Of a stretch of 64,000 bases of DNA, positions 43,000 to 52,706 are shown piece by piece (position 1 is the stretch's first letter; each line of letters opens with the position of its first letter). This stretch comes from an uncultured Eubacteriales bacterium (GTDB lineage: Bacteria > Bacillota > Clostridia > Oscillospirales > Acutalibacteraceae). The notes beneath the pieces are model-generated. The model saw only the letters and a list, made by a program, of their open reading frames with translations, made no database searches and was not told the DNA's origin. The stretch lies in assembly GCA_934489895.1 (NCBI GenBank), contig CAKSST010000003.1, positions 57,921 to 121,920 of the forward strand, in the 5' to 3' direction. The position numbers and the translations under genes were made by a program.

Positions 43000-43233
43000 C
43001 TAAACCGAAAACTCATTTTCCTTAAGCACTTCGTATGGTACTGTGCAAGTGTCGGAATTTAATGCCATACTAACGGCGGTTTTGCCCGACGGATTCTTAA
43101 AAATAACCGTTTTTGTAAGCCCGACCCAGTCGTTTGAAAACTTAAACTCAATTTTGGGATAGTTTATCGAATCGGTCGCAATCAGCGAATGTTTTTCAAA
43201 AATATCCTGCCCGTTAACTTCAATTTTAATCAT
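43000..43233 (-). pseudogene. phage tail-like N-terminal fragment
   Basis: 77 codons from an ATG with AAGGAG upstream (MIKIEVNGQDIFEKHSL ... DWVGLTKTVIFKNPSGKTAV), ending in TAG after ENEFSV; the same frame continues VYGVKENLRITTKE to a second stop. This is the typical opening of a clostridial phage baseplate or tail-associated protein. With the fragment to its left it formed one structural region now decayed. Confidence 0.6.
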
Positions 43234-43447
43234 TTTTTATCTCCTTTTCGTTTTGGTTCAGTACTGTTTCCGTTTTAAAAAACAAAAAATCATTTTGCGG
43301 CATTCACCGACATTTTATTTTTTAAAATGTAATTATTGACGGAAATAGTAAATTGTATTACAATAAATAATAATATTCTTAATAGTCAAAATTGAGATAT
43401 TTTCGATTAGTCAGAGTTTGTTATGCGGGTAGAGATATCTTTACAAG
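43234..43447. other. noncoding stretch before the exopolysaccharide cluster
   Basis: AT-rich, no gene seen. It should carry the cluster promoter, but I cannot pick a clear one. Confidence 0.4.
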
Positions 43448-43567
43448 GTCTGGGAGAAAAAACACATTGGCGCTAAGATTTTAAATCAGCGGTCATATAA
43501 GAAAAAGGGAATTTTAGATAAAAACCGAGTAAATCAGCTTAATAAAATCGGAATGATACGGAACTAA
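43448..43567 (+). pseudogene. helicase-associated (HA) domain remnant
   Basis: About 39 codons ending in TAA: WEKKHIGAKILNQRSYKKKG then ILDKNRVNQLNKIGM. This is one repeat of the helicase-associated domain (pattern LGxWI..QR...KG.L...R...L..IGM). No start; a stop lies shortly upstream. Confidence 0.6.
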
Positions 43568-43588
43568 ATTTTTAATGGGGAAAGATAT

Positions 43589-44773
43589 ATGAAAATAGCA
43601 GTAGCAGGAACAGGATATGTCGGGCTGTCTTTGTCGGTTCTGTTGTCGCAGAACGACGATGTAACCGCGGTTGATATTATCAAGGAAAAGGTGGATTTGA
43701 TAAATAACAGGCGCTCGCCGATTGCGGATAAGGAAATAGAAGAGTATCTGACAGACCGTAAGCTGTCTTTAATGGCAACTGCCGACGGTGAGAGTGCTTA
43801 TAAGGATGCCGAAATCGTTATTATTGCAACGCCTACCAATTATGACCCTGAAAAGAATTATTTTGACACAAGCTCTGTCGAAAGCGTTATCAAACAAGTA
43901 TTAAGTGTTAATAAAAAAGCCGTAATGGTAATTAAGTCTACCGTTCCCGTCGGCTTTACGGAGGAAATGCAGAAAAAATTCTCATGCGAAAATATTATTT
44001 TCAGCCCCGAATTTTTAAGAGAGGGTAAAGCGCTTTATGATAATCTGTATCCTTCCAGAATTATAGTCGGAGTAAAAGATGAAAATCCTGAGGTGAAAAA
44101 AGCCGCCGAAAAATTCGTTGAGCTTTTAAAAAACGGGGCAAAAAAAGAAAATATCGAAGTGCGCTTTATGCACCCGACCGAGGCAGAGGCTGTAAAGCTT
44201 TTTGCAAATACATATCTTGCGCTCAGAGTAGCTTATTTTAATGAACTCGATACCTATGCTCAGCTGAGACATCTTGATACAAAATCAATTATAGAAGGCG
44301 TTGGTCTGGACCCGAGAATAGGAAATCACTATAATAATCCCTCCTTCGGTTACGGCGGATACTGTCTGCCTAAGGATACAAAACAGCTTCTTGCTAATTA
44401 TAATGATGTTCCTCAGAATATCATTTCCTCCATTGTTGAGGCAAACAGGACAAGAAAGGACTTTATTTCCGAACAAATTCTTCTTAAAAATCCTAAGGTT
44501 GTCGGAATTTACAGACTGACAATGAAATCAGGCAGCGACAATTTCCGCCAAAGCTCAATTCAGGGAGTTATGAAAAGAATAAAAGCTAAGGGAACAGAAG
44601 TCGTTGTTTTTGAGCCTGCTCTTAAAGAAGAAAGCTTTTATAACAGCCGAGTAATCAAGGATATCTCCGAATTTAAAAGGATAAGCGATGTTATCGTCGC
44701 AAACAGATATAACGATGAAATAAAAGATGTTTTAGATAAGGTCTATACAAGGGACCTTTATTTCAGGGATTAA
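43589..44773 (+). CDS. UDP-sugar 6-dehydrogenase (UDP-glucose dehydrogenase family)
   Basis: 394 residues. NAD site IAVAGTGYVGLSLSVLLSQ, central STVPVGFTEEM and FSPEFLREGKALYDNLYPSR, catalytic Cys in GYGGYCLPKDTKQLL. Oxidises a UDP-hexose to the uronic acid for the repeat unit. First gene of the 15-kb glycan operon; GGGGAAAG ribosome site. Confidence 0.92.
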   Translation: MKIAVAGTGYVGLSLSVLLSQNDDVTAVDIIKEKVDLINNRRSPIADKEIEEYLTDRKLSLMATADGESAYKDAEIVIIATPTNYDPEKNYFDTSSVESVIKQVLSVNKKAVMVIKSTVPVGFTEEMQKKFSCENIIFSPEFLREGKALYDNLYPSRIIVGVKDENPEVKKAAEKFVELLKNGAKKENIEVRFMHPTEAEAVKLFANTYLALRVAYFNELDTYAQLRHLDTKSIIEGVGLDPRIGNHYNNPSFGYGGYCLPKDTKQLLANYNDVPQNIISSIVEANRTRKDFISEQILLKNPKVVGIYRLTMKSGSDNFRQSSIQGVMKRIKAKGTEVVVFEPALKEESFYNSRVIKDISEFKRISDVIVANRYNDEIKDVLDKVYTRDLYFRD

Positions 44774-44787
44774 AGAGGTTATAAACA

Positions 44788-46050
44788 TTGGAAAAATTCA
44801 GTAAAAAGATATGGCTGTCATCACCGACAATGCACGGTGACGAAATAAAATTCGTAAAGGAAGCCTATGACACAAATTGGATGTCAACTGTAGGAGCAAA
44901 TATAAATGAAGCGGAAAAACAAATCGCCGAAACAGTGGGAATAAAATATGCCGTAGCTCTTTCCTGCGGAACGGCGGCTCTTCATCTGGCAATCCGCTTG
45001 GCAGGAGAAAAGCTATACGGTACCCATAGAGGAAATATCGGCTCCCTTTGCGGTAAAAAGGTATTTGCAAGCGATATGACTTTTGACGCTACCGTAAACC
45101 CTATAGCTTATGAGGGCGGAGAAGCGGTGTTTATAGATACCGAAAGAGATACTTGGAATATGGACCCGAAGGCTCTTAAAAAAGCATTCGAAATCTATCC
45201 CGATGTTAGGCTTGTAGTTGTCGCCCATCTTTACGGAACTCCCTGCAAAATAGACGAAATCAGGGAAATTTGCTCAAAACACGGCGCACTCATTGTTGAG
45301 GACGCTGCCGAGTCCTTAGGAGCAACCTATAAGGGCAGACAGACAGGCACCTTTGGTGATATGAATGCAATTTCTTTTAACGGAAATAAAATAATAACCG
45401 GCTCCTCCGGCGGAATGTTTTTAACCGACAGCCTTGAGGATGCCGAAAAGATAAGAAAATGGTCTACCCAGTCAAGGGAAAGCGCCGCTTGGTATCAGCA
45501 TGAGGAATTAGGCTATAACTACAGAATGAGTAATGTTATTGCGGGTGTTGTAAGAGGTCAGATTCCTTATTTGTCCGAACATATCGCTCAGAAAAAAGCT
45601 GTTTATCAAAGATATAAGGAGGGCTTTAAGAATCTTCCCGTTTCAATGAATCCTTATGATGAATTAAATAGCGAGCCTAACTTTTGGCTTTCTTGTATGC
45701 TGATAGATAAATCCGCTATGTGTAAGCAGGTAAGAAGCGATAAAAGCTCGCTTTATATAAAGGAAAAGGGCAAAACCTGCCCGACCGAAATCCTTGAAAC
45801 CTTAGCATCATTTAATGCCGAGGGCAGACCTGTTTGGAAGCCTATGCACGCTCAGCCGGTTTATATGAATAATCCTTTCATAACTGAAAACGGAACAGGC
45901 AGAGCAAGGACAAATGCTTATATTGCAGGGGAAACGGAGGATATAGGAATGGATATCTTCGGGCGCGGACTTTGCCTGCCGAGCGATAATAAAATGACCG
46001 AGAAAGAACAGGCAAAGGTAATTGAAATCGTAAAATCATGCTTTAAATAA
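44788..46050 (+). CDS. DegT/DnrJ/EryC1/StrS-family sugar aminotransferase
   Basis: 420 residues from TTG 44788 (AGAGG upstream). PLP features: CGTAALHLAIRLA, VEDAAESLGATYKGR with the PLP-binding Asp, and the Schiff-base Lys in FNGNKIITGSSGG. Related to PglE/EpsN-type transaminases that make 4-amino-4,6-dideoxy UDP-sugars. The dehydratase that would supply the 4-keto substrate is not in this cluster. Confidence 0.9.
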   Translation: MEKFSKKIWLSSPTMHGDEIKFVKEAYDTNWMSTVGANINEAEKQIAETVGIKYAVALSCGTAALHLAIRLAGEKLYGTHRGNIGSLCGKKVFASDMTFDATVNPIAYEGGEAVFIDTERDTWNMDPKALKKAFEIYPDVRLVVVAHLYGTPCKIDEIREICSKHGALIVEDAAESLGATYKGRQTGTFGDMNAISFNGNKIITGSSGGMFLTDSLEDAEKIRKWSTQSRESAAWYQHEELGYNYRMSNVIAGVVRGQIPYLSEHIAQKKAVYQRYKEGFKNLPVSMNPYDELNSEPNFWLSCMLIDKSAMCKQVRSDKSSLYIKEKGKTCPTEILETLASFNAEGRPVWKPMHAQPVYMNNPFITENGTGRARTNAYIAGETEDIGMDIFGRGLCLPSDNKMTEKEQAKVIEIVKSCFK

Positions 46051-46073
46051 TTACATAACTTAGGGGTTTAAAA

Positions 46074-46769
46074 ATGTACGCAAAGTTTTTTAAAAGATTT
46101 TTTGATTTTGTTTTGTCGTTAATTGCTTTAACCGTGCTTTCGCCGCTGCTTTTGATATTAACTGTTATCGGGGCAATCGTAATGAAAGGAAATCCTTTTT
46201 TCTCACAAAAAAGACCGGGGAAAAAGGATAAATCGGGGAAAGAAAAGATATTCAGCCTTATAAAGTTCAGAACAATGACAAATGAAAAGGATGATAAAGG
46301 AAATCTTCTGCCCGATGAAAAAAGAATGGTAGGTTACGGCAAATGGTTAAGGTCATGCTCGCTTGACGAGCTGCCTGAGCTTATAAATATCTTAAAGGGC
46401 GATATGGCTGTTGTAGGGCCGAGACCTCAGCTTGTAAGAGATATGGTATTTATGACCGGTAAACAGAGAAAACGCCATAATGTAAGACCCGGGCTTACGG
46501 GTCTTGCTCAGGTAAACGGCAGAAATAATATAACTTGGGAACAGAAATTTGAATATGACCTTGAATACATAAACAGCGGAATAACATTTAAAAACGATTT
46601 TTTAATAATCGTTAAAACCGTGCTTAAAGTTTTAATTAAAAGCGACACCGTAAGAGATGGTACCGTTTCCGATATCGATTTAGGCGAATGGCTTAAAGCA
46701 GAAGGCAAGGTCAGTGAGGAAGGCTTTAAAGAAAAGCAAATTGAGGCAAAGGAATTAATAGGAGCTTAA
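46074..46769 (+). CDS. priming sugar-phosphate transferase (PglC/WcaJ/EpsL type)
   Basis: 231 residues. One N-terminal membrane helix (FFDFVLSLIALTVLSPLLLI), FFSQKRPG, KFRTMTNEKD, SLDELPELINILKGDMAVVG then PRPQL, the full bacterial sugar transferase signature. Places the first sugar phosphate on undecaprenyl phosphate at the inner membrane face. Confidence 0.93.
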   Translation: MYAKFFKRFFDFVLSLIALTVLSPLLLILTVIGAIVMKGNPFFSQKRPGKKDKSGKEKIFSLIKFRTMTNEKDDKGNLLPDEKRMVGYGKWLRSCSLDELPELINILKGDMAVVGPRPQLVRDMVFMTGKQRKRHNVRPGLTGLAQVNGRNNITWEQKFEYDLEYINSGITFKNDFLIIVKTVLKVLIKSDTVRDGTVSDIDLGEWLKAEGKVSEEGFKEKQIEAKELIGA

Positions 46770-46799
46770 ATTTCACTAAACAATAAAAGGATTTTTTTA

Positions 46800-47561
46800 A
46801 TGGAAGAATTAGTGTCGGTTATAATGCCGTCTTATAATACGGCGAAATACATATCCGATTCGATAAATTCGGTTTTATATCAAACTTATAAAAATTGGGA
46901 ACTTATAATTGTTGACGATTGCTCAACCGATAATACAGACGAGGCTGTAAAACCGTTTTTGTCGGATAACCGCATAATGTATTTAAAAAACGAAAAGAAC
47001 AGCGGAGCGGCGGTTTCAAGAAATTATGCTTTAAGAGAGGCTAAGGGCAAATGGATAGCTTTTCTTGACAGCGACGATTTGTGGGAAAAAGATAAACTTG
47101 AAAAACAAATAAGCTTTATGGAGAAAAACGGTTATAAGTTTTCTTATACCGATTATATCGAAATTGATGAGAATTCAGAGCCTCTCGGGGTAACGGTAAC
47201 AGGGCCTAAAGTAATTTCAAAAACTAAAATGTTTGATTATTGCTGGTTGGGCTGTCTGACGGTTATGTATGATGCCGAGGCGGTGGGTCTTATTCAGATT
47301 GAAGATATAAAGAAAAATAACGATTATGCCATGTGGCTTAAGGTATGTAAAAATGCTGATTGTTTTCTTTTAGATGAAAAGCTCGCAAGCTACAGAAAAA
47401 GGAAAGGCTCTATAAGCAACCACGGATATTTAAAGCTCATAAAGTGGCATTATAAGCTTTACAGAAATTCCGAAAAGAGAAATCCTGCCGTTTCTGTGGC
47501 TTTAACTGTAAGAAATCTCTTTTGGGGCGTTTATAAAAAATTGGTTTATGTTAAGGGGTGA
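46800..47561 (+). CDS. glycosyltransferase family 2
   Basis: 253 residues. VSVIMPSYNTAKYISDSI, LIIVDDCSTDNT and the DxD site in WIAFLDSDDLWEKDKL. GT-A fold, no membrane helix. Adds a sugar to the lipid-linked unit. Confidence 0.92.
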   Translation: MEELVSVIMPSYNTAKYISDSINSVLYQTYKNWELIIVDDCSTDNTDEAVKPFLSDNRIMYLKNEKNSGAAVSRNYALREAKGKWIAFLDSDDLWEKDKLEKQISFMEKNGYKFSYTDYIEIDENSEPLGVTVTGPKVISKTKMFDYCWLGCLTVMYDAEAVGLIQIEDIKKNNDYAMWLKVCKNADCFLLDEKLASYRKRKGSISNHGYLKLIKWHYKLYRNSEKRNPAVSVALTVRNLFWGVYKKLVYVKG

Positions 47562-47565
47562 ATGC

Positions 47566-48621
47566 ATGCGGTTAAAAATCAGCATTCTCGGTCATTTAGG
47601 AGAGGGTAAAACTCTTCTTAACGGACAGACGGTCAAAACCAAAATAATAACCGAAGAGTTAAAAAAAGAGTTCGGAAATAATAAGGTTTTAAAAATTGAC
47701 ACATCGGGCGGGCTGAAAACGGTTTTTAAAGCTCCGTTTCAAGCTTTAAGCGCATTAAAAAAATCTGAAAACACCGTCATTTTTCCTGCACAAAACGGAC
47801 TTAGGATTTATGCGCCGCTGCTTGCCTTTTTTAAAGGATTTTTTAAAAAAAGAAGACTTCACTATGTTGTAATAGGCGGTTGGCTGCCTGAATTTTTATC
47901 AGAAAAAAAGCTTTTAAAAGCTTCTTTAAAGAAGTTTGACGGTATTTATGTCGAAACCCAAACAATGAAAACGGCACTCGAAAAACAGGGATTTAATAAT
48001 ATTTTTGTTATGCCTAATTTTAAAAAATTAAACATTCTTTCTGAAAACGAGCTTGTTTACCCTGCGAGTTCACCATATAAGCTCTGCACCTTTTCCCGTG
48101 TTATGAAAGAAAAGGGTATAGAGGAAGCCGTTAATGCGGTAATTTCCGTAAATAAAGCTTTCGGCTGTAATATTTATTCTTTGGATATTTACGGACAGGT
48201 GGATGAAAATCAAACCGAATGGCTTGAAAATATAAAAAAATCTTTTCCCGATTATATTTCTTATAAGGGACTTGTTCCTTTTGAAAAAAGCGTAGAGACG
48301 ATAAAAAATTATTTTGCTTTGCTTTTTCCTACCTTTTATGAGGGCGAGGGCTTTGCAGGAACTTTAATTGACGCCTTTTCGGCAGGCGTTCCGGTTATCG
48401 CAAGCGACTGGAAATATAACTCGGAAATTGTAAGCGAAAATGTAGGATTTTTGTATAAAACAGGAAATCAAAAGGAATTTGAAAATATTTTAAAATCGGC
48501 GGCGGAAAATCCTTCACAGGTAATAAAAAAGAAAAAGCTATGTTTAAATGAAGCCGAGAAATATAAACCCGATGAGGCTGTTAAGATTTTAATTAAAAAA
48601 ATAAAAGGCGATGAAATTTAA
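47566..48621 (+). CDS. glycosyltransferase family 4-like
   Basis: About 351 residues from ATG 47566; the earlier ATG has no spacing to a ribosome site. GT-B fold: ISILGHLGEGKTLLNGQTVK at the start and the donor-site motif PTFYEGEGFAGTLIDAFSAG then VPVIASDWKYNSEIV. Confidence 0.88.
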   Translation: MRLKISILGHLGEGKTLLNGQTVKTKIITEELKKEFGNNKVLKIDTSGGLKTVFKAPFQALSALKKSENTVIFPAQNGLRIYAPLLAFFKGFFKKRRLHYVVIGGWLPEFLSEKKLLKASLKKFDGIYVETQTMKTALEKQGFNNIFVMPNFKKLNILSENELVYPASSPYKLCTFSRVMKEKGIEEAVNAVISVNKAFGCNIYSLDIYGQVDENQTEWLENIKKSFPDYISYKGLVPFEKSVETIKNYFALLFPTFYEGEGFAGTLIDAFSAGVPVIASDWKYNSEIVSENVGFLYKTGNQKEFENILKSAAENPSQVIKKKKLCLNEAEKYKPDEAVKILIKKIKGDEI

Positions 48622-48724
48622 AAAATGTATCAAGGAATTTGGGAATAACCAAAACAGCTTTTTTAAACCCAAAAAAGCTTTTGTAAAAAAGGCGTTACAG
48701 AAAATTTTTGAATGAGGAAACAGA

Positions 48725-49792
48725 ATGAATATTGTTCAGGTTATGCCGGAGTTCGGTCTTGCCGGTGCGGAAATCATGTGTGAAAATTTAATATATGAAC
48801 TTGTAAAACTCGGACATAATGTGACAGTCGTAAGTATGTATGATTATCATTCCGCCATTACACAAAGGCTTGAAAAGGCAGGAGTTGATATTCGGTATTT
48901 GGATAAAAAATTGGGCTTTGATTTTTCTATGTATAATAAAATGAGGCGTCTGCTTAAGGAAATTGAAACAGATGTTGTTCATACTCATCTGTATTCTGCT
49001 CAATATGCAATACCTGCGGCTACGCTTGCAGGCGTAAAGCACAGAGTCCATACCGTTCATAATATTGCCGAAAAGGAAAACGGCAGGCTTGCAAGAATGC
49101 TTAATAAGTTCTTTTTTAAGCATTGTCATTTGGTCCCCGCTGCACTCAGCGAACTGATAAGAGATTCAATAGTGAAAGAATATAACATAGATAAGGATAA
49201 AATCCCTGTAATTTACAATGGCATAGACCTATCTAAATGTCAGCCTAAGACCGATTACGCTGTCGACGGAGATTTTAAAATTTTACATATCGGAAGATTT
49301 TCCGAACAAAAAAACCATTTGGGGCTTGTAAAAGCTTTTAATGATTTTAACGGCAAATATCCCGATAGTGAACTTTGGCTCATAGGTGACGGCGAAAAGA
49401 AACCGGAGATTGAAAAATATGTAAAAGACAACAATTTGACCTCAAAGGTGAAGTTTTTAGGCTTGCAAAGCGATGTTTATTCCTTTTTGCATGATGCGGA
49501 TATTTTTACCTTGCCGTCCAATTATGAGGGAATTCCTATGACTTTAATAGAAGCAATGGGGACAGGACTTCCGATTGTCGCAACAGCCGTCGGGGGAGTG
49601 CCGGATATGCTTAATAAGGAAAATTCGTTACTTGTGCAGGTTGATGCGAAGAAAATCTCAGAGGCATTTGAAAAATATTATTTATCGGAAGATTTAAGAA
49701 AGCTTAACGGACAGACCGCAAGAAGTAATGCAAATAAGTTTTCGTCAAAAACTATGGCGGAGGAATACTGCAAAATTTATCGGACGGAGTAA
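48725..49792 (+). CDS. glycosyltransferase family 4
   Basis: 355 residues. VMPEFGLAGAEIMCENLIYE, HIGRFSEQKNHLGLVKAF and LPSNYEGIPMTLIEAMGTGL then PIVATAVGGVPDML, a textbook GT4 with the E-x7-E donor motif. A 100-base gap with small T/A-rich repeats precedes it. Confidence 0.93.
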   Translation: MNIVQVMPEFGLAGAEIMCENLIYELVKLGHNVTVVSMYDYHSAITQRLEKAGVDIRYLDKKLGFDFSMYNKMRRLLKEIETDVVHTHLYSAQYAIPAATLAGVKHRVHTVHNIAEKENGRLARMLNKFFFKHCHLVPAALSELIRDSIVKEYNIDKDKIPVIYNGIDLSKCQPKTDYAVDGDFKILHIGRFSEQKNHLGLVKAFNDFNGKYPDSELWLIGDGEKKPEIEKYVKDNNLTSKVKFLGLQSDVYSFLHDADIFTLPSNYEGIPMTLIEAMGTGLPIVATAVGGVPDMLNKENSLLVQVDAKKISEAFEKYYLSEDLRKLNGQTARSNANKFSSKTMAEEYCKIYRTE

Positions 49793-49796
49793 ATAA

Positions 49797-50516
49797 ATGA
49801 ATAAAACAATACACTATATCTGGCTCGGAGGCAAAAAGAAACCGAGAAAAATAAAAAAGTGCATTTCCAGATGGAAAAAGAAAATGCCGGACTGGGAAAT
49901 AAAAGAATGGAATGAGTCAAATGTTGATCTGGACAAGTATACCTTTTGCAGGGAAGCTTATGACGCAGGCAAATTCGCATTTGCGGCTGATGTACTCAGA
50001 TTTGAAATTCTTTTTAATGAGGGCGGTTTGTATTTCGATACCGATGTCAAAATTCTTAAGAGCTTAAATGATCTTACCGAAAAATATGAAGGATTTTCCG
50101 GATATGAATTTAATTCTGTAGCTCCCGGACTGGTATTATTTTGTGCTAAGAGCGGTAATCAAATACTCGCTGAAATGTTGGAGATTTATTCAAAAACACA
50201 TTTCATTGTTAACGGCGAAGAAAACAAAAAGGTTGTCGGGATTTACTTCAGCGAGGTTCTGGAAAAACATGGTTTTGTATATGAGGATAAAGAACAGTGC
50301 TGCGACGGATTTACAGTTCTCCCAAGTACATACTTTTGCCCTGCGGACGGCTTCGGCAACCCGATAAATTTCTCTGAGAATACCTATTCCGTTCATTTGT
50401 TTGCGGGCTCATGGTTACCACTGAATAAAAGATGCGAAAAAGCAATTAAGAGCTTTTTTTACAGACATCTCGGAAGGGAGAGAATTCAAAAGTGGATGCA
50501 GTTGTTAAAAAAATAG
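49797..50516 (+). CDS. glycosyltransferase family 32-like (capsular polysaccharide synthesis)
   Basis: 239 residues. IHYIWLGGKKKPRKIKKC, FAFAADVLRFEILFNEGGLY and the DXD in YFDTDVKIL, as in OCH1/GT32-type transferases. Overlaps the polymerase gene by 25 bases. Confidence 0.88.
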   Translation: MNKTIHYIWLGGKKKPRKIKKCISRWKKKMPDWEIKEWNESNVDLDKYTFCREAYDAGKFAFAADVLRFEILFNEGGLYFDTDVKILKSLNDLTEKYEGFSGYEFNSVAPGLVLFCAKSGNQILAEMLEIYSKTHFIVNGEENKKVVGIYFSEVLEKHGFVYEDKEQCCDGFTVLPSTYFCPADGFGNPINFSENTYSVHLFAGSWLPLNKRCEKAIKSFFYRHLGRERIQKWMQLLKK

Positions 50517-51868
50517 ACGCAGAATCAAGAAACGGTAAACTCAATTCAAAATATTTATTTGTTTCGTATGTTTTATGCCTGATGTCGGCAGTTTTCTATT
50601 CTGTAACAGAAAGCAGTATAATAGGAATTCTGGCATCGGCTCTGATATGTGTTTTGGCATTTTTTTCTACGGTCGAAGACTATTTTGTTTTGATTTTCGG
50701 ATTGCAGTTTTTAGGAAGAGCAATTTTGGTATCTTTCGGTTCTTCGCAATTTGGATTTATCCTATTTGTTTATGCTGTTTTATTCTTTAAATTTTTAATT
50801 AACAAAAGAGCGGTAAGTGTAGAATATCTTTTGATTTTTTTATTGCTGATCTTAGATATTTATACCAGTGCCTATGCAGGAGTTTTTAAAATAGGAGACA
50901 ATATAAACTGGGTCTTCTCGCTCTTATATGCTGTCTTTATAATTAAAAACTGCGTTTTAAAAATTGATTTTCAAAAGCTTGTTATTTATTTTCTCTTGGC
51001 TCAGTGGACAATTTGCATTATAAATATTTTAGCCGAATACAGAATTTTCGGAAAATCCTTAGTTCCTGATATGTACGGAATTTATACGAAAGAACTGGAA
51101 GCCTTCGCTTTCGGTAAAGCCTATTCTTCGGTTGCCGGAGGAAACGGTATTTCTTTAAACAATGCAATGGCGATAGCTTTTTGTATAATCCTTTTTCCTT
51201 ATGCGAAAAGGCTGTATTTGAAGCTGTTTTATGTTTTAAGCATTCTGTTTTTGGGATATTGCGGAGTTATGGTTATTTCAAGAGGCTTTTATGTCGAACT
51301 CGGCATTTTCTTGGTTTTAATTCTTTTGGCAAATATTAAAAAGCCTTCGCAATTTATTTTTTATTTGATTTTGCTTCTTATAATAGCCGCTTTTATTTAT
51401 TTTTATGCGTATGATAAGCTACTTGTTAATATCGACAGGGTTATTGACAGGTTTGATAAGGGCAACGACGACAGAGTCCTTTTAATCGAAAGCGCCAAAG
51501 AGCTTTTAAAGAGCAGACCTATGGTAACGGTTTTCGGAGCCGGTTCTTATTATCCCGACACTTATGATTTTACGGCTCATAACATTTATTTTGATTCTCT
51601 TGTTTCTTTGGGAATAGTGGGGGCGTTGATTTACTGGATTGAAATTATAAAAGCTTTGTTTCAAGCCTATAAAAAATATGTTAAATTCGAGCTTAAAGCT
51701 TTTATACCGGCAATTATGCTGTTCGTATTTAAATTTGTCAGCGGCTCAACAAGGGATGTCGGATTTTATTTCTATCTCGTTATGATTATTTCTTATGGAA
51801 TTTTTGTTTCCGGAAAGGATACTGTAAATGGTAGAAAAACCAATCACCGTAATGACACCGGTATTTAA
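50492..51868 (+). CDS. O-antigen/exopolysaccharide polymerase (Wzy-like)
   Basis: 458 residues from GTG 50492 with GGAAGGGAG upstream. About 10-12 membrane segments with a large loop containing GKAYSSVAGGNGISLNNAMA and a late ERID-like RFDKGNDDRVLLIESAKELL and AHNIYFDSLVSLGI, typical of Wzy_C/O-antigen ligase-type polymerases. Polymerises repeat units outside the membrane. Confidence 0.85.
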   Translation: MDAVVKKIDAESRNGKLNSKYLFVSYVLCLMSAVFYSVTESSIIGILASALICVLAFFSTVEDYFVLIFGLQFLGRAILVSFGSSQFGFILFVYAVLFFKFLINKRAVSVEYLLIFLLLILDIYTSAYAGVFKIGDNINWVFSLLYAVFIIKNCVLKIDFQKLVIYFLLAQWTICIINILAEYRIFGKSLVPDMYGIYTKELEAFAFGKAYSSVAGGNGISLNNAMAIAFCIILFPYAKRLYLKLFYVLSILFLGYCGVMVISRGFYVELGIFLVLILLANIKKPSQFIFYLILLLIIAAFIYFYAYDKLLVNIDRVIDRFDKGNDDRVLLIESAKELLKSRPMVTVFGAGSYYPDTYDFTAHNIYFDSLVSLGIVGALIYWIEIIKALFQAYKKYVKFELKAFIPAIMLFVFKFVSGSTRDVGFYFYLVMIISYGIFVSGKDTVNGRKTNHRNDTGI

Positions 51869-52706
51869 CAGACCGGAACTGCTTTCAAAGCTTTACATAT
51901 CGCTTGTAAATCAAAACTGCAAGGATTTTTACTGGCTGATTGTAGACGACGGATCGGATGAAATTACAAAAAACACGATAAAGGATATGCAAAGCGAAAA
52001 TTCGCTTTGTATTGAGGTTATAGAACAGGAAAATTCAGGTAAGTATACAGCGCACAATACAGGCGTTAAAAATTGCCGTACCGAGCTTTTTGTCTGTGTT
52101 GATTCGGATGACGAATTGTTCCCGAATGCAATTGAAAAGATTCTTGATTTTTGGCAGAACTGCGGAAAAACTGCTGATATATGCGGAATTGTTTCGCCTA
52201 AATCCATGTCAGGAAAATCTTATTTTAAAAATCCTCCCAAAGAAAGCTCTTTAATGGATTTGTATAATAAGGGACAGCTTGTCGGCGAAACCATGCTTGT
52301 TTTTCGCACCGAGGTTTTAAAAAAATATTTATTTCCCGAAATAAAAGGCGAAAAATTTATGTCTGAGTGCGTAATTTATAACCAAATAGATAAAAAATAT
52401 AAGCTTGCGGTTTTAAATGAATATCTGTATAAAGCGGAATATCAGTCGGACGGATTAACACTTAATATAGAAAAAATTCATGATAAAAATCCTGTAACAA
52501 CTCTTATAATGTTTCGTTCGGAAGCCGCTTTTAATAATAATTTTATCAAATCAGCCAAGTCATTCGGAGCTTATCTTGCTTGGAAAAAGGTTAAATCTTT
52601 AAAGAGTTATGATAAATATCCCGTTAAAATATGCGTCAGAATTGCCGGTACTTTTCTAAAACCGCATTATGAACTGCTTTTTAAAAGAAAGGAAACAGAA
52701 AAATGA
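51828..52706 (+). CDS. glycosyltransferase family 2
   Basis: 292 residues. ITVMTPVFNRPELLSKLYIS, LIVDDGSDEIT, ENSGKYTAHNTGVKN and the DxD in VCVDSDDELF. Overlaps the polymerase gene by 41 bases and the next by 4. Confidence 0.92.
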   Translation: MVEKPITVMTPVFNRPELLSKLYISLVNQNCKDFYWLIVDDGSDEITKNTIKDMQSENSLCIEVIEQENSGKYTAHNTGVKNCRTELFVCVDSDDELFPNAIEKILDFWQNCGKTADICGIVSPKSMSGKSYFKNPPKESSLMDLYNKGQLVGETMLVFRTEVLKKYLFPEIKGEKFMSECVIYNQIDKKYKLAVLNEYLYKAEYQSDGLTLNIEKIHDKNPVTTLIMFRSEAAFNNNFIKSAKSFGAYLAWKKVKSLKSYDKYPVKICVRIAGTFLKPHYELLFKRKETEK

